A stretch of DNA of 40,934 nucleotides. It comes from Corynebacterium sp. HMSC036D02. Its GTDB lineage: Bacteria > Actinomycetota > Actinomycetes > Mycobacteriales > Mycobacteriaceae. Positions 7,330 to 15,462 of this stretch are shown here, piece after piece. Both the position numbers and the translations under genes were made by a program. The notes beneath the pieces are model-generated. The model did not search any database and had not been told where the DNA came from. It saw only the letters and a program-made list of their open reading frames with translations. Positions within the stretch are counted from its first letter, which is position 1. Each line of letters starts with the position of its first letter. The stretch is taken from assembly GCF_001836165.1 (NCBI RefSeq), contig NZ_KV827655.1, forward strand, positions 1 through 40,934. The letters run 5' to 3'.

Positions 7330-7364
7330 ACCCCTCACTTTTCTCATCAGAATTTGCCACCCCA
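7330..7364. promoter_or_regulatory. Two candidate RamA half-sites upstream of cat
   Basis: ACCCCT (7330-7335) and ACCCCA (7359-7364) fit the published RamA half-site A-C4-5-[AGT], with starts 29 bp apart. They lie about 115-150 bp upstream of the cat start and just before the divergent dus gene. Such short motifs occur by chance, so this is weak evidence. Confidence 0.35.
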
Positions 7365-7390
7365 GGCTCTTTCCGCGCACAATTGGCGGC

Positions 7391-8536
7391 GTGACTCTTG
7401 CAATCGGAAAAATCCAGCTCAACTCCCCCGTTGTCCTCGCCCCCATGGCTGGCGTGACCAACGTGGCTTTTCGCGTGCTGTGCCGCGAGCAAGAGATTGA
7501 AAAGACCGGGACTGTCTCCGGCCTCTACGTGTGTGAAATGGTCACCGCACGCGCCTTGGTAGAGCGCAACCCCAAGACCCTCCACATGACCACCTTCGAT
7601 CCCCAAGAGCAGCCACGCTCATTGCAGCTGTACACCGTCGATCCGGAGTACACATACAAGGCAGCAAAGATGATCGTGGATGAGAACCTGGCGGACCACA
7701 TCGATATGAACTTTGGCTGCCCAGTCCCCAAGGTCACGCGCCGCGGCGGAGGCTCTGCGCTCCCCTATAAGCGCCGCCTGTTTGGCAACATCGTCGCCGC
7801 CGCAGTCAAGGCAACCGAGGGCACGGACATTCCAGTCACGGTGAAGATGCGCGTCGGCATCGATGAGGAGCACAAGACACACCTCGATGCCGGCCGCATC
7901 GCCGTGGCGGAAGGCGCCGCAGCAGTTGCTTTGCACGGGCGCACTGCCGCCCAGCGCTACTCCGGACACGCCGACTGGGGCGAGATCGCCCGTTTGAAGG
8001 AGCACTTGGCGGACACGGAAATCCCGGTCTTGGGCAACGGCGATATCTTCAAAGCAACCGATGCGCACGACATGATGGAGCAAACGGGATGCGACGGCGT
8101 CGTGGTGGGCCGCGGCTGTTTGGGCCGCCCGTGGCTTTTTGCGGAGCTTTCCGCCCACCTGCGGGGTGAGCCGGTACCGGAAGAGCCCACGCTAGGTGAA
8201 GTCACGCGCATCATGATCCGCCATGCAGAGCTTCTGGCCCAGCATGAGGGCGAGGCTCAAGCCAGCCGCGATATTCGCAAACACATTGGCTGGTACCTGC
8301 GTGGTTTTCCCGTGGGCGGCCAGGTACGTGCGGGCCTTTCTCGCGTCAATTCCTTGGGGGATCTGCGCGAACTGCTGGCGCCGTGGGCGGACTCGCCTGC
8401 GCTTGCCGACGACGCCGATGGCGCCCGCGGCCGCCAGGGCTCACCCGCCAAGGTGGTCCTTCCCGAGGGCTGGCTCGATGATCCGGAGGACGCCACCGTG
8501 CCGGAAGGCGCAGAGATTATGCACTCCGGCGGCTAG
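7391..8536 (+). CDS. dus: tRNA-dihydrouridine synthase
   Basis: This FMN enzyme reduces uridine to dihydrouridine in tRNA D-loops. It is a TIM barrel starting LNSPVVLAPMAGVTN, with the catalytic cysteine C110 in MNFGCPVPK, the FMN-binding GNGDIF near 216, and the Dus-typical GCDGVVVGRGCLGRPW near 235. At 381 residues it has the longer actinobacterial C-terminal domain. The chosen GTG at 7391 has only a weak ribosome-binding site; the protein then begins MTLAIGKIQLNSPV as in relatives. It diverges from cat and precedes phoU, an arrangement also known in mycobacteria (Rv0823c near phoY2). Confidence 0.93.
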   Translation: MTLAIGKIQLNSPVVLAPMAGVTNVAFRVLCREQEIEKTGTVSGLYVCEMVTARALVERNPKTLHMTTFDPQEQPRSLQLYTVDPEYTYKAAKMIVDENLADHIDMNFGCPVPKVTRRGGGSALPYKRRLFGNIVAAAVKATEGTDIPVTVKMRVGIDEEHKTHLDAGRIAVAEGAAAVALHGRTAAQRYSGHADWGEIARLKEHLADTEIPVLGNGDIFKATDAHDMMEQTGCDGVVVGRGCLGRPWLFAELSAHLRGEPVPEEPTLGEVTRIMIRHAELLAQHEGEAQASRDIRKHIGWYLRGFPVGGQVRAGLSRVNSLGDLRELLAPWADSPALADDADGARGRQGSPAKVVLPEGWLDDPEDATVPEGAEIMHSGG

Positions 8537-8601
8537 CCGCGAATTATTCAAACTTGTTGCTCGACAGGCACTAGACCAATAATTCAGCTAAAGTACGTGG
8601 C

Positions 8602-9330
8602 ATGCGCGCTGCTTATCGTGAACAGTTGGATAATTTTTCCCATGATCTCATCATCATGAGCACCACCGTCCATAAGCTCATGGCTCTCGCCTCCCAGGCG
8701 TTAATCAAGGCCTCCCTGCAACCGGCTGAGGAGGCTGTGTCGCTGCGCGATGAACTGGATGAGGTGCGCTCACGCTGCGAAGACCGCGCGGTCTCCCTAC
8801 TAGCCTTGGAAAACCCAATGGCCAAGGATCTCCGCCAGGTCATCTCTTCCATATATATTGTTGAAGACTTCTATCGCATGGGCCGCCTGTCCCAGCATAT
8901 TGCCACGAGTGCCCGCCGCCGCCACCCCGAGCCAGTGGTACCAGCAGACATCGTGGGCTACTTTGAGGAATATGCGCGCCTTGTTCTCGATATGTCCGCA
9001 GGGCTCAAGGACATCCTCATCACCCGCGATCCGGAGCTAGCGCTTCGGCTCACCGAAGATGACGATGCCGTCGATGACATCAACCAGCACTTGATGCGCA
9101 TGCTGACCCAGCGGGAATGGAAGGGAACGGTCCGCCAGGCTGTGGAGACCTCGCAGCTATCGCGCTATTACGAGCGTTTCGCCGATCATTGCGCCGCCGC
9201 TGCCGGACGCATCATTTATCTTGCAACGGGCCTGGACTCGGACCGCTATATGCGCAAGCGCGATCAAGAACAACGCGAGGCCGAGCTGGAGGCCCGCATG
9301 GCGGAGCTAGAGCGCCAGTTCCACAACTAG
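8602..9330 (+). CDS. phoU: Phosphate-signalling regulator PhoU
   Basis: PhoU links the Pst transporter to its two-component system and keeps the phosphate regulon off in high phosphate. The 242-residue protein has the two-repeat three-helix layout, with metal-contacting acidic patches such as RDELDEVRSRCED (about 50) and EDDDAVDDIN (about 153). It starts MRAAYREQLDNFSHDLI, typical of the family. There is no clear Shine-Dalgarno site; a TAAAGT about 8 bp upstream could be the -10 of a nearly leaderless message. It converges on pstSCAB and is not in that operon, so its expression is probably separate. Confidence 0.94.
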   Translation: MRAAYREQLDNFSHDLIIMSTTVHKLMALASQALIKASLQPAEEAVSLRDELDEVRSRCEDRAVSLLALENPMAKDLRQVISSIYIVEDFYRMGRLSQHIATSARRRHPEPVVPADIVGYFEEYARLVLDMSAGLKDILITRDPELALRLTEDDDAVDDINQHLMRMLTQREWKGTVRQAVETSQLSRYYERFADHCAAAAGRIIYLATGLDSDRYMRKRDQEQREAELEARMAELERQFHN

Positions 9331-9397
9331 GTGGGGTTTCCCGGCCTCACTGCTTCCCCGCCGCTGGGCCCGCCTAGAGGCGGTTGAAGACACAAAT

Positions 9398-9448
9398 AAG
9401 CCGGCTCCCTCTTCTAGACCTTAAACAGTCGAGAGAGGGCGCCGGCTT
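9398..9448. terminator. Convergent terminator between phoU and pstB
   Basis: AAGCCGGC (9398-9405) pairs with GCCGGCTT near 9441-9448, with CCCTCTTCT/AGAGAGGG pairing inside. It serves phoU on the plus strand (TTTC tail) and may also end the pst operon. Confidence 0.75.
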
Positions 9449-9472
9449 TCGGCACTATGGCGCCATCTGTGT

Positions 9473-10246
9473 TTAGCCAAAGCGGCCGGAGATGTAGTCC
9501 TCGGTGTCCTTCTTAGAGGGGTTCTCGAAGATCTTAGTGGTGTCATCGAACTCGACGAGGTGACCCGGCCTGCCGGTGGCCTCCAGAGAGAAGAAACCGG
9601 TCTTATCGGACACGCGGGCTGCCTGCTGCATGTTGTGGGTCACGATAACGATGGTGAAGTTTTCCTTCAGCTCGTGAATGAGGTCCTCCACGGCCAGAGT
9701 GGAAATCGGGTCCAGAGCAGAGCATGGTTCGTCCATGAGGAGAACCTCCGGTTCCACGGCGATCGCGCGGGCGATGCACAGACGCTGCTGCTGGCCACCG
9801 GACAGGCCGCCGCCCGGCTTATCCAGGCGGTCCTTAACCTCGTCCCAGAGGTTAGCGCCGCGCAGGGACCTTTCGGCAACTTCCTTCAGCTTCTTCTTGT
9901 TCTTTTCGCCGGACAGCTTCAGGCCGGCAACAACGTTGTCCTCGATGGACATGGTTGGGAACGGGTTAGCCTTCTGGAAGACCATGCCGATGGTGTTGCG
10001 AACGGATACCGGGTCAACTTTGGGGTCGTAGATGTTCTGGCCGTCCAACAGGATTTCACCCTTGACGGAGGCACCGGGGATGACCTCGTGCATACGGTTC
10101 AGGGTGCGCAGAACGGTGGACTTACCGCAGCCGGACGGGCCGATGAACGCGGTAACGGCCTTGGCCGGAATCTGCATGTTAACGTTCTGCACGGCGTGGA
10201 AGTCGCCGTAGTAGATGTTCACGTCATTAAGCTCAAGCTTAGACAT
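9473..10246 (-). CDS. pstB: Phosphate ABC transporter ATP-binding protein PstB
   Basis: PstB is the cytoplasmic ATPase of the high-affinity phosphate importer. Seen in order in its 257 residues are Walker [10 protein letters not shown] (36-44), Q-loop VFQKANPFP (89-97), signature LSGGQQQR (148-155), Walker [13 protein letters not shown] (169-180) and switch His in VTHNM. It is the last gene of pstS-pstC-pstA-pstB and starts 52 bp after pstA. Confidence 0.97.
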   Translation of the reverse strand: MSKLELNDVNIYYGDFHAVQNVNMQIPAKAVTAFIGPSGCGKSTVLRTLNRMHEVIPGASVKGEILLDGQNIYDPKVDPVSVRNTIGMVFQKANPFPTMSIEDNVVAGLKLSGEKNKKKLKEVAERSLRGANLWDEVKDRLDKPGGGLSGGQQQRLCIARAIAVEPEVLLMDEPCSALDPISTLAVEDLIHELKENFTIVIVTHNMQQAARVSDKTGFFSLEATGRPGHLVEFDDTTKIFENPSKKDTEDYISGRFG

Positions 10247-10298
10247 TAGGGAGTTTCTCCTCTTAAGAATGTATGGCGGAATAGAGTGTTACGGCGAT

Positions 10299-11210
10299 CT
10301 ATTTCTTGACCGAGAACTTCGCGGAAATGACACGAGCCGCGATGTTGAGGATGGCGATGAGGATAACCAGCGTCAGCGCTGCACCCCAGAGCTTATCCAG
10401 GACGGCCGGTTGTGCGCCGGCCTTGTACATATCCAGCATCATCAGCGGCAGCGAGGACTGCGAGCCCTTGAATGCGTCCCAGTTGATGATGGAGGAGGAA
10501 CCAACAAGGACCAGCACCGGAGAAGACTCACCCATCACACGCGCAATCGCGAGCATAATACCGGTAACGATGCCGGACAGAGCGGTCGGCAGGACGATGC
10601 GAGCAATGGTCTTCCACTTCGGAACACCCAGCGCATAGGAAGCCTCACGCAGGTCCATGGGAACCACGCGGAGCATCTCTTCGGTATTGCGGACCACAAT
10701 AGGAATCATCAACAGCACCAAGGAAAGCGCCACGGCGAAGCCGGAGCGGCCAAAGCCGAAGAGTGTAATCCACATAGCGAAAATAAACAGCGCGGCAACG
10801 ATGGACGGCACACCGGACAGGATGTCCACCATGAAAGTGGTGGTGCGGGCGAGCCAGCCACCCTTGGAATACTCCACCAAGTAGATGGCGGTGAAGATAC
10901 CAATCGGGATGGAGATGATGGAGGCCAGAATGGTCTGGACGAAGGTACCGATGATCGCGTGAGCAGCACCGCCACCTTCAACGCTGTTCATGATGCCTCG
11001 CTGAGACGTAGTCCACCAATCTGCGTTGAAGATGACCCCGCTGCCACGGGCGAAGAGTTCCCACAGAACCCAAACCAGAGGGACCATGGCGAGAATCATG
11101 GCCGCCCAGACCACAACGGTGGCGATGGTGTTCGTGGCCTTGCGGGAGCTGGAAATGTCCAGGAAGGTAGCGCCTGCGGAGGCAGGCTTAGCGTTTGCAG
11201 TAGTAGTCAT
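10299..11210 (-). CDS. pstA: Phosphate ABC transporter permease PstA
   Basis: This inner-membrane permease pairs with PstC to form the phosphate channel. The 303-residue protein has about six hydrophobic segments, an N-terminal cytoplasmic stretch of about 30 residues, and the permease EAA-type loop around EASYALGVPKWKTIARIVLP. The start at 11210 has a near-perfect AGGAGGA site in the 13-bp gap after pstC, so the two are tightly coupled. Confidence 0.96.
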   Translation of the reverse strand: MTTTANAKPASAGATFLDISSSRKATNTIATVVVWAAMILAMVPLVWVLWELFARGSGVIFNADWWTTSQRGIMNSVEGGGAAHAIIGTFVQTILASIISIPIGIFTAIYLVEYSKGGWLARTTTFMVDILSGVPSIVAALFIFAMWITLFGFGRSGFAVALSLVLLMIPIVVRNTEEMLRVVPMDLREASYALGVPKWKTIARIVLPTALSGIVTGIMLAIARVMGESSPVLVLVGSSSIINWDAFKGSQSSLPLMMLDMYKAGAQPAVLDKLWGAALTLVILIAILNIAARVISAKFSVKK

Positions 11211-11223
11211 TGTGTCCTCCTCC

Positions 11224-12270
11224 CTACTTCTTCTTCACGATGGCGCGGGCAATGGCGTTGACCACGAAGGTCAGCAAGAACAGCATGAGGCCGGCAGCGA
11301 TGTAGGCACCAGCGCGCATCTCATTACCGAACTCTGCGGATGCCAGGGCGATGGCCATGGCGAAGGTCGTTCCGCCGTCGAAAAGCGAGAAGCGGAAGTC
11401 CACCAGCGGGGAGACAACCATGTACAGAGCCATCGTCTCACCCAGTGCACGGCCCAGACCAAGCATGGAACCGGCGATGTAGCCGGACATACCGAAGGGC
11501 AGCACCGTCATGCGGATAACTTCCCAACGGGTGGCGCCCAGTGCCAAAGCGGACTCAATTTGGCCAGGAGGGGTCTGAACGAAGACCTCACGCGCCGTGG
11601 CAGCGATAATCGGAAGAATCATCACGGCCAACACGATGCCACCGGTGAAAAGGTTACGGCCGGTAGCAAACGACGGCGAATTGTCGAAGACGGTGAAAAG
11701 GAAGAACCCACCGGCCCAGGACTCCAGCCACGAGTAGAAACCAGAAAGAGCCGGGCCAAGCACCTGCCAGCCCCACAGACCATAAACAATGGACGGGACA
11801 GCAGCGAGCATGTCCACGAGGAAGCCCAGTGGCTTAACCATGCGTGCGGGTGCGTAGTTGGACAGGAAGATGGCAATCGCCAGTGCAACCGGCATAGCCA
11901 GCAGCAGGGCGAAGACGGAAATCAGCACCGTGGTGCCGAACATGGTCGGGATACCGAACTTCATCGCGGAAGTATCGCCGGTCTCCCAACGGCCACCGTA
12001 GGTGAAGAAGCCCAAGATGCCACCATCATTGACGCCCAACGCAGGCACAGCACGCCACAGCAGGAAGCCTGCGATGGCAGCAATCATGACGGTAATCAAA
12101 GTAGCCGAAGCAGAAGAAAGGAATTCGAAGATTCGGTCGCCTGGCCGCTTAACTCCGCTACTGGAGGTTGCGGTGGCAAGTTCTTCGGATCCGCCGGTAG
12201 AAAGCCGCTCAGCAGCGGAGACGGAAAGCTCCGCCTGCTCTGGCGCCGTGGTGAGATTATTGTCTGCCAT
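11224..12270 (-). CDS. pstC: Phosphate ABC transporter permease PstC
   Basis: This is the partner permease of PstA, with 348 residues. A polar N-terminal region of about 50 residues precedes the first membrane segment (ATLITVMIAAIAGFLLW). The EAA-type loop is seen as ESALALGATRWEVIRMTVLP. It lies second in the operon, 123 bp after pstS, with a hairpin in the gap. Confidence 0.96.
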   Translation of the reverse strand: MADNNLTTAPEQAELSVSAAERLSTGGSEELATATSSSGVKRPGDRIFEFLSSASATLITVMIAAIAGFLLWRAVPALGVNDGGILGFFTYGGRWETGDTSAMKFGIPTMFGTTVLISVFALLLAMPVALAIAIFLSNYAPARMVKPLGFLVDMLAAVPSIVYGLWGWQVLGPALSGFYSWLESWAGGFFLFTVFDNSPSFATGRNLFTGGIVLAVMILPIIAATAREVFVQTPPGQIESALALGATRWEVIRMTVLPFGMSGYIAGSMLGLGRALGETMALYMVVSPLVDFRFSLFDGGTTFAMAIALASAEFGNEMRAGAYIAAGLMLFLLTFVVNAIARAIVKKK

Positions 12271-12324
12271 GAGACGTTCTAATCCTTTTCAGCGTTAAGA
12301 ATGGAATTTGTCGTTACATACCTG

Positions 12325-12362
12325 CGCCCCCAAAGCGCGAATCGAGTGCGGCAGTGGGGGCG
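12325..12362 (-). promoter_or_regulatory. Intercistronic hairpin between pstS and pstC
   Basis: CGCCCCCA (12325-12332) pairs with TGGGGGCG (12355-12362), a strong stem with a 22-nt loop. There is no T tract on the minus strand, so it is more likely an mRNA-stabilising or attenuating element that lets the binding protein be made in excess over the permeases. Confidence 0.6.
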
Positions 12363-12393
12363 AGAGATATTAAGCTTTGTAAAGCTCTAGCTC

Positions 12394-13503
12394 TTACTGC
12401 AGAGCGTCAACAGCAGCCTTCAGCTTGTCCAGGTGTGCACCCTCAACCGGGATGAAGCCCTGGGAAGCAAGCTGGTCATCCTGGTGATCCAGGACGGTGG
12501 TGAAGAAGGCCTTGACCAGAGCGGAGGTCTCCTCATCGTAACCAGCGGAGCAAACGATGTTGTAGGTGGTCAGGATGAGCGGGTATGCGCCCTCATCGTC
12601 GGAAGCGAACAGAGCGTCGGAGTCAACAACCATGTTGTGCTCGGAGTCGGTCTCCTTGAACTCCAGGTTCTCCAGAGCAACGTTGACGGACTCGGTGTTC
12701 AGCTCAACCGGGCCGTGGCCGAAGTCAATCTTTGCCTTCTGAACGCCGTCTGCTTCCTTCTGGTCAGCGAAGCCGGACTCAACGTAGGTGATAGCACCCT
12801 TGATGTTGGCAACCTGGTCAGCAACACCAGCGGAACCGTTGGCGCCCTCACCAACTGCATCCGGGAACTGCTTGCCCTCGGTGTCCCAGTCGCCGGTAGC
12901 GGCCTTCAGGAACTTCTGGAAGTTAGCGGAGGTACCAGACTCATCGGAGCGGAAGATAACGGTGATGTCCTCGTCCGGCAGGTCGGTGCCTTCGTTGTCA
13001 GCAGCGATTGCCTCATCGTTCCACTTGGTGATGTCACCCTTGAAGATCTTAGCCAGGGTCTCGGTGGACAGGTTGATCTCAGTGCCCTCGAGGTTGTACG
13101 CGATAGCAACCGGACCGATGGTGGTCGGCAGGTGCCATGCCTCGTTGCCGCCACAGCGCTCAGCGGCAGCCTCAACCTCACCCTCGTCGTCCTTCAGAGC
13201 AGAGTCAGAACCAGCGAAGTCAGCCTGGCCGTTGGTGAAAGCCTCAACGCCAGCGCCGGAGCCGGATGCGTTGTAGGACAGGGAAGCATTCGGGTAATCC
13301 TCAGAGAACGCAGTCTGGAAGTAAGACATTGCATTCTGCTGGGAGGAAGCGCCGTCACCAACGAGCTCGCCGGAGACGTCGGAGCCCTCAGAGCCGCCTT
13401 CAGCGGAGCCGGAGTCATTGGACTCGGAGCAAGCGACGAGAGCGGTGGAGGTGGCGGCGACGATGCCGAAGATAGCGGCAGTGCGCTTGAAGTTGCGGAT
13501 CAC
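12394..13503 (-). CDS. pstS: Phosphate-binding lipoprotein PstS
   Basis: PstS is the extracellular lipid-anchored phosphate receptor of the Pst importer. From the GTG at 13503 the protein has 369 residues: a signal peptide with RNFKR positive charges, a hydrophobic core, and lipobox LVAC with the lipidated Cys at about 25, then a Ser/Gly-rich linker. Phosphate-binding features are GDGASSQ and the loop RSDESGTSANFQKF. The GTG is chosen because GAAAGG lies 7 bp upstream and the signal peptide is then normal; the longer reading frame adds 26 atypical residues. It heads the pst operon and has a PHO box upstream. Confidence 0.95.
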   Translation of the reverse strand: MIRNFKRTAAIFGIVAATSTALVACSESNDSGSAEGGSEGSDVSGELVGDGASSQQNAMSYFQTAFSEDYPNASLSYNASGSGAGVEAFTNGQADFAGSDSALKDDEGEVEAAAERCGGNEAWHLPTTIGPVAIAYNLEGTEINLSTETLAKIFKGDITKWNDEAIAADNEGTDLPDEDITVIFRSDESGTSANFQKFLKAATGDWDTEGKQFPDAVGEGANGSAGVADQVANIKGAITYVESGFADQKEADGVQKAKIDFGHGPVELNTESVNVALENLEFKETDSEHNMVVDSDALFASDDEGAYPLILTTYNIVCSAGYDEETSALVKAFFTTVLDHQDDQLASQGFIPVEGAHLDKLKAAVDALQ

Positions 13504-13634
13504 GGGAAACCTTTCCGGTGCGGATACAAGAGAATGATTGTCCGAGAAAACCGTTCGCTGCAGTTCTTTAAAGGCGAGCACGATTAACTCACGGGAAGTA
13601 AAGCTATATGGGGTGGGTTAACCCCATAGGGATC

Positions 13635-13656
13635 AAGAGATGAACAATCGGTGAAC
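13635..13656 (-). promoter_or_regulatory. PHO box upstream of pstS (two 11-bp direct repeats)
   Basis: On the minus strand GTTCACCGATT is followed without gap by GTTCATCTCTT. This matches the actinobacterial PhoP/PhoR operator, which is built from 11-bp units beginning GTTCA. Possible -10 elements downstream are TATGGG (13622-13627) or TATAGC (13603-13608). An 8-bp inverted repeat, TATGGGGT/ACCCCATA, lies between at 13607-13628. Phosphate-starvation induction is inferred. Confidence 0.7.
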
Positions 13657-13677
13657 TTGTACCAAAAGGCGGTGAGG

Positions 13678-14592
13678 CTAGTCACTTTTCGCCCAGACGC
13701 AGTGTTCCTCTGCAATGGAGAATCCCAAACGCTCATAGGCCTTTACTGCAGGATCATTGTCCGCCTCGACATATAAAATGACCTTGTCCGCGCGTTTTTC
13801 CACCATGCGCTGCAGCCCCGCGGTGAGCAGTGGCCCACCAAGCCCACGCCCGCGGTAGTCCTCCCCCAGTCCCACAACATAGACCTCACCGAAGGCTGGG
13901 GTGTCCTCCGCATGCCATTTCAGCCAGTGAAAACCGGCCATTGTTGGGGCACTGTGCGCACCATCGTGCGAATCCCACAGGAATAACACGTCAGCAGGAT
14001 CGAACCACTCGGCTTCCATCCCGCGATGCAGGCGCTCCAGGTCCCAGCCTCCTTGCTCCGGATGCCAGGAGAAGGCCTCGTTGTTGGTGCGTACCCATTC
14101 CGCCTCGACGTGCTCGCGTCCGAAGCGCTCCACCGACTTGGTGTACGTGTGAATCTCTAGGCCGTCAACCGTTGCGGGCGCCTCTTCCGCTGCGCGTAGG
14201 TCCCGGCCCTCAATAGCCATGACGAGCAGGCGCCTGACGACATCCATCTCATTACGCTTCGCCAGCGCCTGGGCGGCCGGGAGGTTGCCATGCGCCCAGA
14301 TCTGGGGGGATGCCGGGAGGGCGTCGACAAGCGCCTGCCCTATCCCTCGCCCACGGTGGTCCACACCGACAAAGAGCTCCACGGTCTGCCTGTCGAGGGC
14401 AGCCACACCGAGCACCTCACCGTCCTCGATGGCGAGCAGGTGGCGGTGGCCCAGGCGGTCATCCCGCAGCCCGATAAGAAACTGCTCTGAGAGAGGCGCA
14501 ACGCCATCGTGTGTTTCCGCCGCTGCAGCAAGTTCCTCGACGCGCTGCGCGAGATCTAGATTCTGCGGCACAGTAATGGTCTCTACATTCAT
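13678..14592 (-). CDS. mshD: Mycothiol synthase MshD
   Basis: MshD acetylates Cys-GlcN-Ins with acetyl-CoA, the last step in making mycothiol, the actinobacterial glutathione substitute. The 304-residue protein has two tandem GNAT domains. The N-terminal one carries VDHRGRGIGQALVDAL (near 77) and the C-terminal one VGLGEDYRGRGLGGPLLTAGL (near 230) with YVEADNDPAVKAYERLGF. The ATG at 14592 (MNVETITVP) follows AGGGTGGG; a GTG three codons earlier is less well placed. It lies just upstream of pstS on the same strand and diverges, with a 33-bp gap, from the LmeA-like gene. Confidence 0.93.
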   Translation of the reverse strand: MNVETITVPQNLDLAQRVEELAAAAETHDGVAPLSEQFLIGLRDDRLGHRHLLAIEDGEVLGVAALDRQTVELFVGVDHRGRGIGQALVDALPASPQIWAHGNLPAAQALAKRNEMDVVRRLLVMAIEGRDLRAAEEAPATVDGLEIHTYTKSVERFGREHVEAEWVRTNNEAFSWHPEQGGWDLERLHRGMEAEWFDPADVLFLWDSHDGAHSAPTMAGFHWLKWHAEDTPAFGEVYVVGLGEDYRGRGLGGPLLTAGLQRMVEKRADKVILYVEADNDPAVKAYERLGFSIAEEHCVWAKSD

Positions 14593-14625
14593 GCTTCCCA
14601 CCCTACGTGCGGTAGTAATAGAGGG

Positions 14626-15462
14626 GTGACCGTCATCTATCTCAGCCGCAACCTCGTACGCCTTGCCGCCGTCGCGGGAGTGGTCCTGACCGCATGGCTG
14701 GCGGATTCAGCAGTAGCGATGCATGCGGAACACACCGTGGCCCAGCAGGCGAAGACCAGCTCCCAATTGGAGAATACACCGAATGTATATATCGGCGGAG
14801 TCCCCTTTACCCTGGGCGCACTCACCAAGGAGATCCCCTACCTCGAAGTTAAATCTTCTGATGTGGAGGTTCCCAAGCTCGGCATGGTCAATGCCTCGAC
14901 TACTCTGCGCGACATCACGATCCGCCCCGAGCAGCTCTTCAGCGGCGAGCTGGAAGGCTCGCCGGTGTCGACCTACACGCGCAGCATCAGCCTCGACGGT
15001 GTGGCCTTGGGCCGCATGCTGGGCATTACCGATCTGTCCATTGCCAACCCCGATGACATGTCCCCCACCGGCGGCCCCTCGGCCGAAGCTGAGCTCACCG
15101 GCACGCTACCAGGAGATAACACCAAGTCCACCGCGACGGTGACGCTGCGCCTCGTCGGCCCAGAGTTTCGCATGAGCGTCTATGGAACCGATGATGAACG
15201 CCTCAAGAAGGCTTTCGGTTTAGTCTTGGATACCCGCCAGCTCCCCCTGCCTTCCCAAGCCACCTCCGTAAAACTGCACGGCGGCTCCATCACCTTCGAG
15301 GTGCAGCGCCGCAACATCACGTTGAAGACGGCGCAGCTCTCGCCACTAGAGATCGACGGCTCAGAAGAAAAGGCCGTCGAAGATGCAGCGCAGAAGGCAC
15401 AGGACACGGCCAATGAAGTGGGCAGCGCGCCAACGACGCCACCGAGTTGGCGCCAAAACTAG
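14626..15462 (+). CDS. LmeA-family (DUF2993) lipid-binding envelope protein
   Basis: The 278-residue protein has one N-terminal hydrophobic segment (LVRLAAVAGVVLTAWLADSAVA), a signal peptide or anchor, then a DUF2993 domain. The recognisable stretch is NVYIGGVPFTLGALTKEIPYLEV with alternating beta strands after it. In mycobacteria LmeA binds phospholipid and helps mannan/lipomannan elongation in the envelope. A similar envelope role here is inferred. The start is a GTG whose GAGGGG is very close, so a slightly later start cannot be excluded. The Ala/Glu-rich C-terminal tail looks flexible. It converges with the next gene and the two stop codons share the palindrome CTAG. Confidence 0.75.
   Translation: MTVIYLSRNLVRLAAVAGVVLTAWLADSAVAMHAEHTVAQQAKTSSQLENTPNVYIGGVPFTLGALTKEIPYLEVKSSDVEVPKLGMVNASTTLRDITIRPEQLFSGELEGSPVSTYTRSISLDGVALGRMLGITDLSIANPDDMSPTGGPSAEAELTGTLPGDNTKSTATVTLRLVGPEFRMSVYGTDDERLKKAFGLVLDTRQLPLPSQATSVKLHGGSITFEVQRRNITLKTAQLSPLEIDGSEEKAVEDAAQKAQDTANEVGSAPTTPPSWRQN

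Noticed and set aside
12433..13587. A 384-codon open frame on the plus strand
   Set aside because: It lies fully antisense to pstS, whose lipobox and binding motifs are clear.
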